NCBI RefSeq assembly: GCF_001517105.1
Contig: NZ_LPVF01000008.1
Location: 1 to 64,000, forward strand
Direction: 5' to 3'
Source of the DNA: Bacillus halotolerans
GTDB taxonomy: Bacteria; Bacillota; Bacilli; Bacillales; Bacillaceae
DNA length: 64,000 nt
Part shown: piece by piece, positions 8,098 to 17,084 of the stretch
How positions within the stretch are numbered: position 1 is the stretch's first letter
Layout: each line of letters opens with the position of its first letter
Program-made: the position numbers and the translations under genes
The notes under the pieces: model-generated
What the model was told of the DNA's origin: nothing
The model's input: the letters and a program-made list of their open reading frames with translations, nothing else
The model's database searches: none

Positions 8098-8640
8098 ATG
8101 GATGAAAATCCAGAATTTGCAGCTATAGAACAGGCACGGGATCTTGTTATTGACTCCATTGCTGAAACAATGGATCTTTACGGAATTACCCGAAGTGTCG
8201 GGATATTATATGGAACGATGTACATGCGGGACGAGATGACGCTTGACGAAATGCGGGAGGAGCTGCAAATGAGCAAGCCCAGCATGAGCACAGGTGTCAA
8301 AAAGCTTCAGGATTTAAATGTCGTGAAAAAGACATTTCACCGAGGCATCCGTAAGCACACATTTGTAGCCGAAAAAGATTTCTTTAAATTTTTTACAAAT
8401 TTCTTTCCGCCAAAATGGGAACGGGAAGTTCAGGTGAATGTATCAGCAATTGAGGAGGCTCAGGCTGATTTACAAGAGGTCTTGCATAAGGAAGAACTCA
8501 ATGAGGAAATGAAAAATGAAGCGCAGCGTTTATACGAGCAGCTGGAAAGTTCTAAAGCCTACTACGATTGGCTGAAACGTCTCGCTGAATCGGTGCAGAG
8601 CGGAGAGATCTTTAAATTTATACCAATTGAAACAAAATAA
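8098..8640 (+). CDS. gbsR: Choline-sensing repressor GbsR
   Basis: The 180-residue MarR-like protein has a winged helix-turn-helix at about residues 55-100 (MTLDEMREELQMSKPSMSTG, then VKKL) and a helical dimerisation C-terminus. GbsR represses gbsAB and a choline uptake operon until choline binds. The divergent layout with gbsA and the palindrome over the gbsA -10 box fit this role. The ATG follows AAAGAGGG. Confidence 0.93.
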   Translation: MDENPEFAAIEQARDLVIDSIAETMDLYGITRSVGILYGTMYMRDEMTLDEMREELQMSKPSMSTGVKKLQDLNVVKKTFHRGIRKHTFVAEKDFFKFFTNFFPPKWEREVQVNVSAIEEAQADLQEVLHKEELNEEMKNEAQRLYEQLESSKAYYDWLKRLAESVQSGEIFKFIPIETK

Positions 8641-8643
8641 TCG

Positions 8644-8675
8644 AAAAACGTCTGGAAAACCGGACGTTTTTTTGT
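8644..8675 (+). terminator. gbsR terminator
   Basis: AAACGTCTGG pairs with CCGGACGTTT around an AAAA loop and runs into a T stretch. Confidence 0.85.
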
Positions 8676-8776
8676 TTTTCCGCTATATTTACTGCAAATT
8701 TGAAAAATACGGGAAAAACACCCCATTTACTTCCATTTTATTTGATGGTAATTTTATGTAGGTAAAATTTGTATTT

Positions 8777-8816
8777 GGCCTTTAAGAGGAGGTGGAAAGC
8801 AGAGGCAGGCCTTTAA
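8777..8816 (+). promoter_or_regulatory. bslA leader element with orphan ribosome-binding sequence
   Basis: Two direct copies of GGCCTTTAA (8777 and 8808, 31 bases apart) flank AGAGGAGGTGG, a near-perfect SD sequence with no usable start codon at the right distance. GGCCT at 8777 and AGGCC at 8807 could also pair and place the SD in a loop. bslA has its own ribosome site further down (AGGGGGAA). The role is unknown. Confidence 0.4.
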
Positions 8817-8847
8817 TCTTTATCATTTATTAGGGGGAATTTTTATT

Positions 8848-9393
8848 ATGAAACGCAAGTTATTATCTTCTTTGGCAATTAGTGCATTAAGTCTCGGTTT
8901 ACTCGTTTCTGCGCCTTCAGCTTCTTTTGCAGCTGAATCTAAGTCATCTTCTGCTCATACTGAGTCTACGATGAGAGCCCAATCAACAGCTTCATTGTTT
9001 GCAACAATTAAAGGAGCGAGCAAAACAGAATGGTCTTTCTCTGATATCGAATTGACATACCGTCCAAACACGCTTCTCAGCCTTGGCGTAATGGAATTCA
9101 CACTGCCAAGCGGATTTACAGCAAATACAAAAGATACGATGAACGGAAATGCATTGCGCGAAACACAGATCCTCAATAACGGTAAAACAGTAAGAGTACC
9201 TCTGGCTCTTGATTTATTAGGCGCTGGTGAATTCAAGTTAAAACTGAATAACAAAACGCTTCCTGCCGCTGGTACATATACTTTCCGTGCAGAGAACAAA
9301 TCACTGAGCATCGGAAATAAATTTTACGCGGAAGCCAGCATCGAAGTGGCTAAGCGCAGCACACCTCCGACTCAGCCATGCAACTGTAAATAA
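8848..9393 (+). CDS. bslA: Biofilm surface-layer hydrophobin BslA
   Basis: The 181-residue secreted protein has a signal peptide (about residues 1-28, hydrophobic core ISALSLGLLV, cleavage near SFA-AE). The rest is an immunoglobulin-like fold with the hydrophobic cap segments known for BslA (LLSLGVMEF, ALDLLGAG, NKSLSIGN). The C-terminal CNC motif (Cys178, Cys180) forms disulfide-linked dimers. BslA coats the biofilm and makes it water-repellent. In B. subtilis it is activated through DegU and repressed by AbrB. It stands alone with its own terminator. Confidence 0.96.
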   Translation: MKRKLLSSLAISALSLGLLVSAPSASFAAESKSSSAHTESTMRAQSTASLFATIKGASKTEWSFSDIELTYRPNTLLSLGVMEFTLPSGFTANTKDTMNGNALRETQILNNGKTVRVPLALDLLGAGEFKLKLNNKTLPAAGTYTFRAENKSLSIGNKFYAEASIEVAKRSTPPTQPCNCK

Positions 9394-9401
9394 TCACAGA
9401 G

Positions 9402-9425
9402 GGCCGGCTTAACGCCGGTCTTTTT
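9402..9425 (+). terminator. bslA terminator
   Basis: GGCCGGC and GCCGGTC pair around a 5-base loop, followed by five T. Confidence 0.85.
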
Positions 9426-9499
9426 GACGTATTTTGACTCCTTTTCCTCTCCCTTTTCCCTCTATTTCCAGTTGCCTTTTCACTTGTATTAAATTTAAA

Positions 9500-9528
9500 T
9501 TGACAAACACTAGAAACAGGAGTAAATT
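9500..9528 (+). promoter_or_regulatory. ktrAB promoter
   Basis: TTGACA, a 17-base spacer and TAAATT stand just ahead of the c-di-AMP riboswitch. Confidence 0.7.
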
Positions 9529-9549
9529 CTTGAGTGTTCAATTTCATAA

Positions 9550-9708
9550 AGTCTCTTTTACCGCTTAATCAAACACGAACGGGGAAACCAATGATTGGCT
9601 GTTTCACAAAACGGCCTTGGGGTGAATCTTACTTAGTAAGAAGGGGTACTCTGAATCCCTAATCCGACAGCTAACCTCGTAGGCGTATACAGAGAGGAGG
9701 TCTATTTT
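9550..9708 (+). promoter_or_regulatory. c-di-AMP (ydaO/yuaA) riboswitch
   Basis: The leader carries the conserved blocks of this class: ACCGCTTAATC near the start, GGGGAAACCAA, then CTTGGGGTGAATC, AAGAAGGGGTACTC and CCGACAGCTAACCTCG near the end. It ends in a terminator before ktrA, so c-di-AMP should lower potassium uptake by premature termination. This is the location where the class was first named (yuaA is ktrA). Confidence 0.93.
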
Positions 9709-9734
9709 GACCATTCTTTGTAATGGTCTTTTTT
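9709..9734 (+). terminator. c-di-AMP riboswitch terminator
   Basis: GACCATT and AATGGTC form a stem followed by six T, between the aptamer and the ktrA start. Confidence 0.85.
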
Positions 9735-9772
9735 ACTTCAAAACGCTAATTTTATTAAGGGAGTCTTGAACA

Positions 9773-10441
9773 TTGGGAAGAATAAAAAACAAGCAATTTG
9801 CAGTAATCGGGCTTGGACGGTTCGGCGGAAGCATTTGCAAAGAGCTGCACAGAATGGGCCATGAGGTCCTTGCCATTGATATTAACGAAGAAAAGGTCAA
9901 TGCCTTCGCTTCCTACGCAACCCATGCGGTCATTGCCAATGCCACTGAAGAAAACGAATTGCTTTCACTGGGAATTCGTAATTTTGAATATGTCGTCGTG
10001 GCTATAGGGGCGAATATTCAAGCGAGCACACTGACCACTTTGCTATTGAAAGAGCTTCACATTCCAAATATTTGGGTGAAAGCTCAAAATTATTATCACC
10101 ATAAGGTGCTGGAAAAAATCGGCGCCGACCGCATTATTCATCCGGAAAAGGATATGGGCGTCAAAATCGCACAAAGTCTCTCTGATGAAAATGTCTTGAA
10201 TTATATCGACTTATCTGATGATTACAGTATTGTTGAGCTGCTGGCAACACGAAAACTGAATTCCAAATCCATTCATGATCTGAATGTGAGAGCAAAGTAC
10301 GGATGTACCATCCTGGCAATTAAACATAATGGAGATGTTCGCCTTTCTCCTGCACCGGAAGAGGTGATTTACGAACAAGACTGCCTGGTGATGATGGGTC
10401 ACAAAAAGGATATTAAACGCTTCGAAAACGAAGGGATGTAG
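9773..10441 (+). CDS. ktrA: Potassium transporter regulatory subunit KtrA
   Basis: The 222-residue cytoplasmic protein has an RCK/KTN domain with the nucleotide motif GLGRFGGS at about residues 13-20, and an RCK_C domain (about 140-220) that binds c-di-AMP in known KtrA. An octameric KtrA ring binds ATP or ADP and gates the KtrB pore. The start is TTG at 9773 after AAGGGAG. The gene sits behind a c-di-AMP riboswitch, so the same messenger controls both synthesis and activity. ktrB follows after six bases. Confidence 0.95.
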   Translation: MGRIKNKQFAVIGLGRFGGSICKELHRMGHEVLAIDINEEKVNAFASYATHAVIANATEENELLSLGIRNFEYVVVAIGANIQASTLTTLLLKELHIPNIWVKAQNYYHHKVLEKIGADRIIHPEKDMGVKIAQSLSDENVLNYIDLSDDYSIVELLATRKLNSKSIHDLNVRAKYGCTILAIKHNGDVRLSPAPEEVIYEQDCLVMMGHKKDIKRFENEGM

Positions 10442-10447
10442 ACAAAG

Positions 10448-11785
10448 GTGGGACTTCATAAGGAAACTGTAATCAAGTGGGTTCGTTTTTCTCCCCCGCA
10501 AGTGCTTGCGATTGGTTTTTTTCTAACTATTATTATTGGCTCTCTTTTGCTAAAGCTCCCGATTTCTGCTGCGAAGCCGTTATCATGGATAGATGCCCTT
10601 TTTACAGCGGCTTCTGCTACAACTGTTACCGGGCTTGCAGTTGTTGACACTGGGACAGAATTTACGGTGTTCGGGCAAACTGTCATCATGGGTCTGATTC
10701 AAGTCGGCGGGCTTGGCTTTATGACATTTGCTGTTCTGATCGTCATGATTTTAGGAAAAAAAATCGGATTGAAAGAACGAATGCTGGTCCGGGAAGCCTT
10801 AAACCAGCCGACAATCGGCGGCGTGATAGGTCTTGTCAAAGTCCTGTTTCTATTTTCAATCAGTATCGAATTGATCGCCGCCCTGATCTTATCCATCCGG
10901 CTTGTGCCACAGTATGGCTGGGCATCCGGATTGTTTGCCAGTGTGTTTCATGCAATATCGGCTTTTAACAATGCCGGTTTTTCTTTATGGCCGGATAATT
11001 TAATGAGCTACGTTGGTGATCCTGCAGTCAACCTTGTCATTACGTTCTTATTTATCACAGGGGGCATCGGGTTTACGGTGCTTTTTGACATCCTGAAAAA
11101 TCGGCGTTTCAAAGCCTTTTCATTACATACGAAACTGATGCTTGCGGGAACGTTCATTTTGAATATTGCTGCTACGCTGATTATCTTTATTTTAGAGTAC
11201 AGCAACCCCGGCACGCTTGGTTCCCTGCATTTGCCAGATAAACTGTGGGCTTCGTATTTTCAGGCAGTGACGCCGAGAACCGCGGGCTTCAACTCTGTGG
11301 ATTTTGGCAGCATGAGAGAAGGCACCATTGTATTTGTCCTGCTGCTGATGTTTATCGGAGCGGGCAGTGCTTCAACGGCGAGCGGTATTAAGCTGACTAC
11401 TTTCATCGTGATTTTAATGTCTGTCATCGCTTATTTAAAAGGGCATAAAGAAACTGTTATTTTTCGCCGGACCATAAAATATCCGATCATTATTAAGGCC
11501 TTAGCAGTCAGTGTTATCAGTTTGTTCATCGTCTTTATAGGAATTTTCGCCTTGACCATTACAGAACAAGCGCCGTTTATACAGGTTGTTTTTGAAACCT
11601 TTTCCGCTTTCGGAACGGTCGGGCTGACAATGGGGCTGACTCCCGAACTGACAACAGCGGGGAAATGTATCATTATCGCGATTATGTTCATCGGAAGAAT
11701 CGGTCCGTTGACGTTTGTTTTTTCATTTGCAAAAACAGAGAAGTCAAATATTCGTTACCCTGACGGCGAGGTGTTTACTGGGTGA
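10448..11785 (+). CDS. ktrB: Potassium transporter membrane subunit KtrB
   Basis: The 445-residue membrane protein of the Trk/Ktr/HKT family contains four pore loops with the selectivity glycines visible in TTVTGLAV, NAGFSLW, TAGFNSV and TVGLTMG. It imports potassium, driven by membrane potential and in known cases sodium, with KtrA as the gating ring. The start is GTG at 10448. GAAGGGA inside the end of ktrA supplies the ribosome site, so the two genes are translationally linked. Confidence 0.95.
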   Translation: MGLHKETVIKWVRFSPPQVLAIGFFLTIIIGSLLLKLPISAAKPLSWIDALFTAASATTVTGLAVVDTGTEFTVFGQTVIMGLIQVGGLGFMTFAVLIVMILGKKIGLKERMLVREALNQPTIGGVIGLVKVLFLFSISIELIAALILSIRLVPQYGWASGLFASVFHAISAFNNAGFSLWPDNLMSYVGDPAVNLVITFLFITGGIGFTVLFDILKNRRFKAFSLHTKLMLAGTFILNIAATLIIFILEYSNPGTLGSLHLPDKLWASYFQAVTPRTAGFNSVDFGSMREGTIVFVLLLMFIGAGSASTASGIKLTTFIVILMSVIAYLKGHKETVIFRRTIKYPIIIKALAVSVISLFIVFIGIFALTITEQAPFIQVVFETFSAFGTVGLTMGLTPELTTAGKCIIIAIMFIGRIGPLTFVFSFAKTEKSNIRYPDGEVFTG

Positions 11786-11787
11786 TG

Positions 11788-11822
11788 TAAAAAAATCCGG
11801 CATATTACATGCCGGATTTTTT
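11788..11822. terminator. Bidirectional terminator ktrB / yubF
   Basis: ATCCGGCAT and ATGCCGGAT pair around ATTAC, with A on the left and T on the right, so the hairpin serves both converging genes. Confidence 0.88.
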
Positions 11823-12084
11823 ATGATTCAATATGAGATTGACTTTGTCTTTTCTCCTGCTCCGCAATGATATCATTATCTTCTGCGTTATCACGCGTCA
11901 CTTTTTGTGTAAGGATCGCGCCGACCGCTACAAGGATCATCACTGCAATGTAGTAGCCTTTTTCATTGAGTTCGAGATTATCAGCGTTATAGAGTCCGAT
12001 ACAAAACAAAAATACTCCCGCAAAAAAAGTGAAATAAGCTAATACAGTAAAGGCAACCGTGTTTCTCCGTCTATATTTCTGCAC
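11821..12084 (-). CDS. yubF: Small membrane protein YubF
   Basis: This 87-residue protein has two hydrophobic segments (about residues 9-30 and 42-63) and a charged, Gln/Glu-rich tail. No function is known to me. I chose the GTG at 12084, giving VQKYRRR at the N terminus, because AGGAGG stands eight bases upstream. The ATG at 12105 lies upstream of that ribosome site and is not plausible. Confidence 0.82.
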   Translation of the reverse strand: MQKYRRRNTVAFTVLAYFTFFAGVFLFCIGLYNADNLELNEKGYYIAVMILVAVGAILTQKVTRDNAEDNDIIAEQEKRQSQSHIES

Positions 12085-12191
12085 CTTTGTTCCCTCCTGA
12101 AGCATAGTTATTAAGTGATAACTTCCGTGGAATATTATACCTCAAATTCCCCTGAATGGAACAAAAAAATAAAAATACCAGGAAAAACGGC

Positions 12192-13040
12192 TCAGGTTGC
12201 TTCCTTTATTTCAACAGCTGAGTCATCAATCCAGCCGACCAGTTTATTATTGACTTGGAATTGGTACCATACGGACTGGCCTTTCTGTTTTTTAGATACA
12301 ACCTTTATATCCTTGCCAACATAAGATTGCGCAGAGGTCAGCTTAATGGATTGATCATCAGTAGAAGGCTTAGACCATACATCTTGAACGGCGCTGTCTT
12401 TGATGGAGCCTTTTAAATCCACAGATTTCAGAGATGGATTCACCTCATCGTATTCATCTAAATCGTACTTTTCCACAATGGCGCTGATTTTATCAGCATA
12501 GTCCGGGTCTGTGGCATAGCCTGATGTTTGAAGAGCGCCTGCTGCTTCTTTATAATCCTCAGCTTCAAGCACCGGCTTATACTTCTTTTTATTCCACGAT
12601 GTACCTTGGACAAATAATTTGGCGTGATCATCCATTGATTCAAAAAACGTGCTGTATTTGCGGAATTTCGCGCGAATCGTTTTTCTTTCCCCTTTTTCAA
12701 ATTCATCGGTATCCATGGTGACGTGATGTCCTTTATAATTTCCTTTTACGCCAAACAGATTGTTGGCTTTAGAGGCAAGCTCGCTGTTTCCCCAGTCAGA
12801 TTCGAGTATGGCCTGAGCTATCGTTATGCTGGGAAGGACATGATATTTTTCATATAAAATTTGAGCTTGTCCGGAAAGGCTGTCAATAAATACTTGCTGT
12901 TCATCAATTTCTTCAGGTTCTTTGGATGTTTCAATTGGCTTTGAAAGAGTTGTCGCTAAAACAAACAAGGCTAGCGGAATCGATACAACGAAAAATAGAG
13001 AGATGAAGAGTCTACGTTTTTTCAGTTTTTTACGGGCCAT
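12192..13040 (-). CDS. lytG: Exo-glucosaminidase LytG
   Basis: The 282-residue protein has an N-terminal membrane or signal segment (about residues 12-32), a GH73 glucosaminidase domain with the likely catalytic glutamate in ILESDWGNSELA, and a C-terminal SH3-like domain (about 205-280). LytG trims glucosamine residues from peptidoglycan and is the main vegetative active glucosaminidase in B. subtilis, with roles in cell-wall turnover and motility. The ATG at 13040 follows GGAAGG. A longer open frame to 13157 has no ribosome site and would put charged residues ahead of the signal segment. Confidence 0.93.
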   Translation of the reverse strand: MARKKLKKRRLFISLFFVVSIPLALFVLATTLSKPIETSKEPEEIDEQQVFIDSLSGQAQILYEKYHVLPSITIAQAILESDWGNSELASKANNLFGVKGNYKGHHVTMDTDEFEKGERKTIRAKFRKYSTFFESMDDHAKLFVQGTSWNKKKYKPVLEAEDYKEAAGALQTSGYATDPDYADKISAIVEKYDLDEYDEVNPSLKSVDLKGSIKDSAVQDVWSKPSTDDQSIKLTSAQSYVGKDIKVVSKKQKGQSVWYQFQVNNKLVGWIDDSAVEIKEAT

Positions 13041-13155
13041 GAAAACCTTCCTTCGATTTAAAAGATTACGAGTGTAAAAGAATCTACCTTTAAGAATTTT
13101 ACTTGTACTTCTAATATTTTTCAATTCTTTAGGGATAAAGTTTGAGAGAGAACAC

Positions 13156-13184
13156 ACAAAAAACCTTTCCCCTCAAGGGAAAGG
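13156..13184 (-). terminator. yubD terminator
   Basis: On the minus strand CCTTTCCC pairs with GGGAAAGG, followed by six T. Confidence 0.85.
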
Positions 13185-13190
13185 CAGTGA

Positions 13191-14753
13191 TCATGTATCT
13201 ATTTTTGTAAAACTGTGCTGTTTAAAATGTCTGAGCGCATCACGATATTCTTGATCATGTATGACTTTATGAGATTTTACGGCAGCCTTTGTCAGTCCAT
13301 GTGCGGTAACAGCCGGTTTTTCCGGAGCGGGTTTTCCTTTCTCATGAGGCTTATGAGAAAGCTTGTGCCCCATTCCGGTGGCGTTCATACAAAACGATAA
13401 ACAAACGAGCAGCACGCTCAGGATAAAAGAAATCAAAAAAAGATCATGATAGACAGTCATCATAGAATCCTGCATCGATCCGTTTTGTCTGGCAGCATCC
13501 TTTTTCGTGAAATAGCCGATCAGGATAGGCACACCCATATAGACAAACAATCTTAAAAACTGAACAGCTGTCATTCTTTTGACCAGATCAGGAAGCGGGC
13601 CGCCCATAGCGGCTCCCATTAGTCCTGCTGCGACCGTCAGGCCGGTTCCTGCTGCCAGCATGATGAACAGCGCCGCAAACACATAGAGAGACGATTGATA
13701 CTGCATATGAAGCCATTGACAATTCACAAAAACGAGAATGAGAGAACCTATAATCCCCAGCACCCCTGGTCCGACTTTATCATATAACAGGGCACTCGCA
13801 ATAGCTGCGATGGCCACTCCAAACAATAGAGTCATGTTTAAAAGAATGAGATGATCTCGGGATATATCATACATTTGACGAAGCAAGCCTTGAAAAGCTG
13901 CCAGGCTGACAGCTACCGTAATCGTTCCTGCCGCTATGATAAATAAACCGAGCACAGGTTTAGGCAGCAGCATCTGTTTAATTGAGATGAAAGGGTTTTT
14001 CACCTTATATTCTACAAATAACAGAATGAGGAGCAAACATAAAGCAACCCCAAAACCAGCCCGTACATACCCTGATGAAAAGCCCCATTTTTGCAGAAAA
14101 ATGAATGTAAACGCTGAGGCTGCGGCCACGCATACAGATAAAATGATCCCTGCTCTGTCGAGTGATGACTGTTCCTTTTCTGATCCCCCATGATGCTCAT
14201 CATAGAGAAAGAAATAACTCACTGCGACGCCGATCAAAGACAATGTGCCAAAGGTAAAAAACAGCCATCTCCAGTGGCCGTAGCTCAACGCGATCGTTCC
14301 TAAAATCGAACCGATAATAACAGAGCCATAGAACCCGCCGATAAGCACCAGTAGTGCGTAATTCCGCCGGTCAATCGGAAATGACAGGACTAGCATCGGA
14401 ATCATAATCATCAGCATGACACCTGTAGCCGCTCCCTGTAAAAAGCGTCCTGCCGCCATCCAGACAATATCGCTTGAAAATGCGAAGAGCAGTGAGCCAA
14501 GTATAAAAACGGGTAATGAAGCCAGATAGATCGGACGGGCACCGAACTTTTTCCTTAGCAGCGGTCCTGCCGGAACGAATAAAGCAAAGGCCATATTGCC
14601 GATCAATATTGGATTTACTGATGTGAAGTCACTTGTTCCAACCGTCTTCTGAACAAGGCCTTGAACTGACGACAATGCCGTGTTAGACATCAATCCCGGC
14701 CCGACTGCTAAAACAGCGAGCAAAGAAATCACCCAATAGTGTTTTGTCTTCAT
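13191..14753 (-). CDS. yubD: MFS multidrug-type exporter YubD
   Basis: The 520-residue protein has about 14 membrane segments and the major facilitator motif after TM2 (GPLLRKKFGARP), as in the DHA2 (EmrB/QacA) drug:proton antiporters. A charged tail of about 70 residues follows the last helix. The substrate is unknown. The ATG at 14753 is preceded by AGGAAGG. An ATG at 14795 is less likely. A promoter, a leader of about 160 bases, a short leader ORF and a hairpin precede it, which suggests drug-inducible attenuation. Confidence 0.88.
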   Translation of the reverse strand: MKTKHYWVISLLAVLAVGPGLMSNTALSSVQGLVQKTVGTSDFTSVNPILIGNMAFALFVPAGPLLRKKFGARPIYLASLPVFILGSLLFAFSSDIVWMAAGRFLQGAATGVMLMIMIPMLVLSFPIDRRNYALLVLIGGFYGSVIIGSILGTIALSYGHWRWLFFTFGTLSLIGVAVSYFFLYDEHHGGSEKEQSSLDRAGIILSVCVAAASAFTFIFLQKWGFSSGYVRAGFGVALCLLLILLFVEYKVKNPFISIKQMLLPKPVLGLFIIAAGTITVAVSLAAFQGLLRQMYDISRDHLILLNMTLLFGVAIAAIASALLYDKVGPGVLGIIGSLILVFVNCQWLHMQYQSSLYVFAALFIMLAAGTGLTVAAGLMGAAMGGPLPDLVKRMTAVQFLRLFVYMGVPILIGYFTKKDAARQNGSMQDSMMTVYHDLFLISFILSVLLVCLSFCMNATGMGHKLSHKPHEKGKPAPEKPAVTAHGLTKAAVKSHKVIHDQEYRDALRHFKQHSFTKIDT

Positions 14754-14791
14754 GTTGTCATTCCTTCCTATATGAATACATACGAAACACA

Positions 14792-14845
14792 TCATTTTTT
14801 GAAAACAAAAGAAGCTAATAGATTTTGCATGCCATTAGCTTTCAT
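14792..14845 (-). CDS. Candidate 17-residue leader peptide of yubD
   Basis: ATG at 14845 opens MKANGMQNLLASFVFKK and stops at TGA (14792). GGGGAGA stands about nine bases ahead of the ATG, a better ribosome site than many real genes here. The ORF spans an 8-bp hairpin (14812-14841) followed by CTTTTGTTTTC, and lies between the yubD promoter and yubD itself. Leader ORFs of this kind control drug exporters and ribosome-protection genes by ribosome stalling. No stalling motif is recognised, so the role is inferred. Confidence 0.45.
   Translation of the reverse strand: MKANGMQNLLASFVFKK
14812..14841 (-). promoter_or_regulatory. Hairpin inside yubD leader (attenuator candidate)
   Basis: On the minus strand AAGCTAAT pairs with ATTAGCTT and is followed by a U-rich stretch (CTTTTGTTTTC). 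It lies within the candidate leader ORF, so translation of the ORF would disrupt it. Confidence 0.5.
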
Positions 14846-14919
14846 TCGGATTCTCTCCCCATCATGGGAAATGATATTATTTTATGATAATATGTGAAAA
14901 AATGAGCATATACTCAAAC

Positions 14920-14948
14920 ATTATTCCAAACCGATTGTGTTTTGTCAA
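14920..14948 (-). promoter_or_regulatory. yubD promoter
   Basis: On the minus strand there is TTGACA, a 17-base spacer and AATAAT. It lies about 165 bases upstream of the yubD ATG, leaving room for the leader ORF and hairpin. Confidence 0.75.
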
Positions 14949-15780
<832 letters not shown>

Positions 15781-15944
15781 TTTACAGCCTGAACTACTTT
15801 ACTTGATTAAATTGTAATATGTCATTTTTCAAACGCAGGAGCCTAACGAAGGAATATCTGACTTTATCATTAGTTTATGAAATGCTCCTGGGGACATATG
15901 ATTTCGGATCAACAGAAGGGTTCAACAATGAACCCTTTCTATAA

Positions 15945-15976
15945 AAAACAAAAAAACCCTTATAGAATAAGGGTTT
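15945..15976 (-). terminator. tRNA-Ala terminator
   Basis: On the minus strand AACCCTTAT pairs with ATAAGGGTT and is followed by a T-rich stretch, directly downstream of the tRNA gene. Confidence 0.85.
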
Positions 15977-15983
15977 ACAGGTA

Positions 15984-16056
15984 TGGAGCCAAGGGGGCTC
16001 GAACCCCTGACCTCTACGCTGCCAGCGTAGCGCTCTCCCAGCTGAGCTATGGCCCC
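15984..16056 (-). tRNA. tRNA-Ala (anticodon GGC)
   Basis: The 73-base gene folds into a full cloverleaf: acceptor GGGGCCA/TGGCTCC, D arm AGCTCAGCTGGGAGAGC, anticodon stem CTACG/CGTAG around CTGGCAG, and T arm with GGTTCGAGC. The anticodon GGC reads GCC and GCU alanine codons. The 3' CCA is not encoded (TAC follows the discriminator A), so it must be added by the CCA-adding enzyme. A promoter and a terminator frame it as a single-tRNA unit. Confidence 0.96.
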
Positions 16057-16074
16057 GTATGTAACGTCATGTTT

Positions 16075-16103
16075 ATTATAGATGATTTTTTTTTGAAAAA
16101 CAA
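16075..16103 (-). promoter_or_regulatory. tRNA-Ala promoter
   Basis: On the minus strand there is TTGTTT, a 17-base spacer and a perfect TATAAT, about 20 bases upstream of the tRNA 5' end. Confidence 0.75.
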
Positions 16104-16124
16104 GCTGTTCCTTTCTAATTGACA

Positions 16125-16155
16125 GAAAAAAATAAGGCCCTTTCCGGAGCCTTAT
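16125..16155 (-). terminator. uppP terminator
   Basis: On the minus strand ATAAGGC pairs with GCCTTAT and is followed by T residues, just after the uppP stop. Confidence 0.85.
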
Positions 16156-16163
16156 CTTTCGAT

Positions 16164-16993
16164 TTACATCATAAACAAAAGTAAAATCACGCCGAGAATG
16201 ATTCGGTAGATTGCAAACGGAACAAGTTTGATTTTGTTAATCAGTCTTAGGAAGAAACGGACCACAAACAGCGCAACAACAAAGGCACAGATAAAGCCGA
16301 CGATAAAAAACGGCATTAAATCCGAGCTTAAGCTGTCCCAGTGTTTCACTAGGCTTAAGGTGCTGGCCCCCATCATAATCGGCATTGCCATAATGAATGT
16401 GAAATCGGCTGCCGCACGGTGATTCAACCCGAGAATAACGCCCCCGGAAATCGTTGAACCGGACCGTGAGAAACCCGGCCAAAGGGCAAGACATTGGAAT
16501 AAACCGACGCCGATTGCCTGCTTATATGAAATACGGTCTAGGGTGTCTGTCGTTTCTTTCCGTTTATTAATCCAATCGGCTGCAAGCATTAAAACTGCCC
16601 CTGCAATTAAGCCAATGGCCACGGTGCGGACTGAAAATAAATATTCATCAATATAATCCTCAAACAAAAAGCCGAGAACCGCGGCAGGCACAAGCCCTAC
16701 TGCGATTTGGGCAATGCTTAATTTGTGACCATGCTCTTGGTCACTCGTGATATTTTTTTCAAGCCAAGCAAGTTCAAAATCCTGTCTTTAAACACGATCG
16801 CAACCGCTAAAATAGAGCCAAGCTGAATGACAACTTTAAATGAGTTGGCTGCTTCTTCAGACATGAGACTGCCTGATTTAAGCCAGATATCGTCTACTAT
16901 AATCATATGTCCTGTCGAAGAAACCGGTGCGTACTCTGTTAATCCTTCTACGATTCCTAAAATAGCAGCTACAAACAATTCCCATAGAGTCAT
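16164..16993 (-). pseudogene. uppP: Undecaprenyl-diphosphatase UppP (BacA), frameshifted
   Basis: The normal enzyme recycles the undecaprenyl lipid carrier and gives bacitracin tolerance. Here the N-terminal part (16993 to about 16760, with [17 protein letters not shown]) and the C-terminal part (to 16164, with LWPGFSRSGSTISGG) lie in different frames. The break is at seven A on the coding strand (plus 16753-16759). Adding one A restores [20 protein letters not shown] and a full product of 276 residues, the family length. As written, translation stops at 16718 after about 91 residues. It could be a true mutation, a phase-variable tract, or a sequencing error in a homopolymer. Confidence 0.85.
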
Positions 16994-17084
16994 GATTTTA
17001 ATTCTCCCCATTAGACATTTATTTTTTACATAACGGGAGCCTTCCATAAATGGAAAGCCCGTCTTATATAACTATAAATGAAAT

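Noticed and set aside
8955-9311. 118-codon open frame antisense to bslA
   Set aside because: It lies fully inside bslA, has no ribosome site and shows no recognisable domain. It is a shadow frame.
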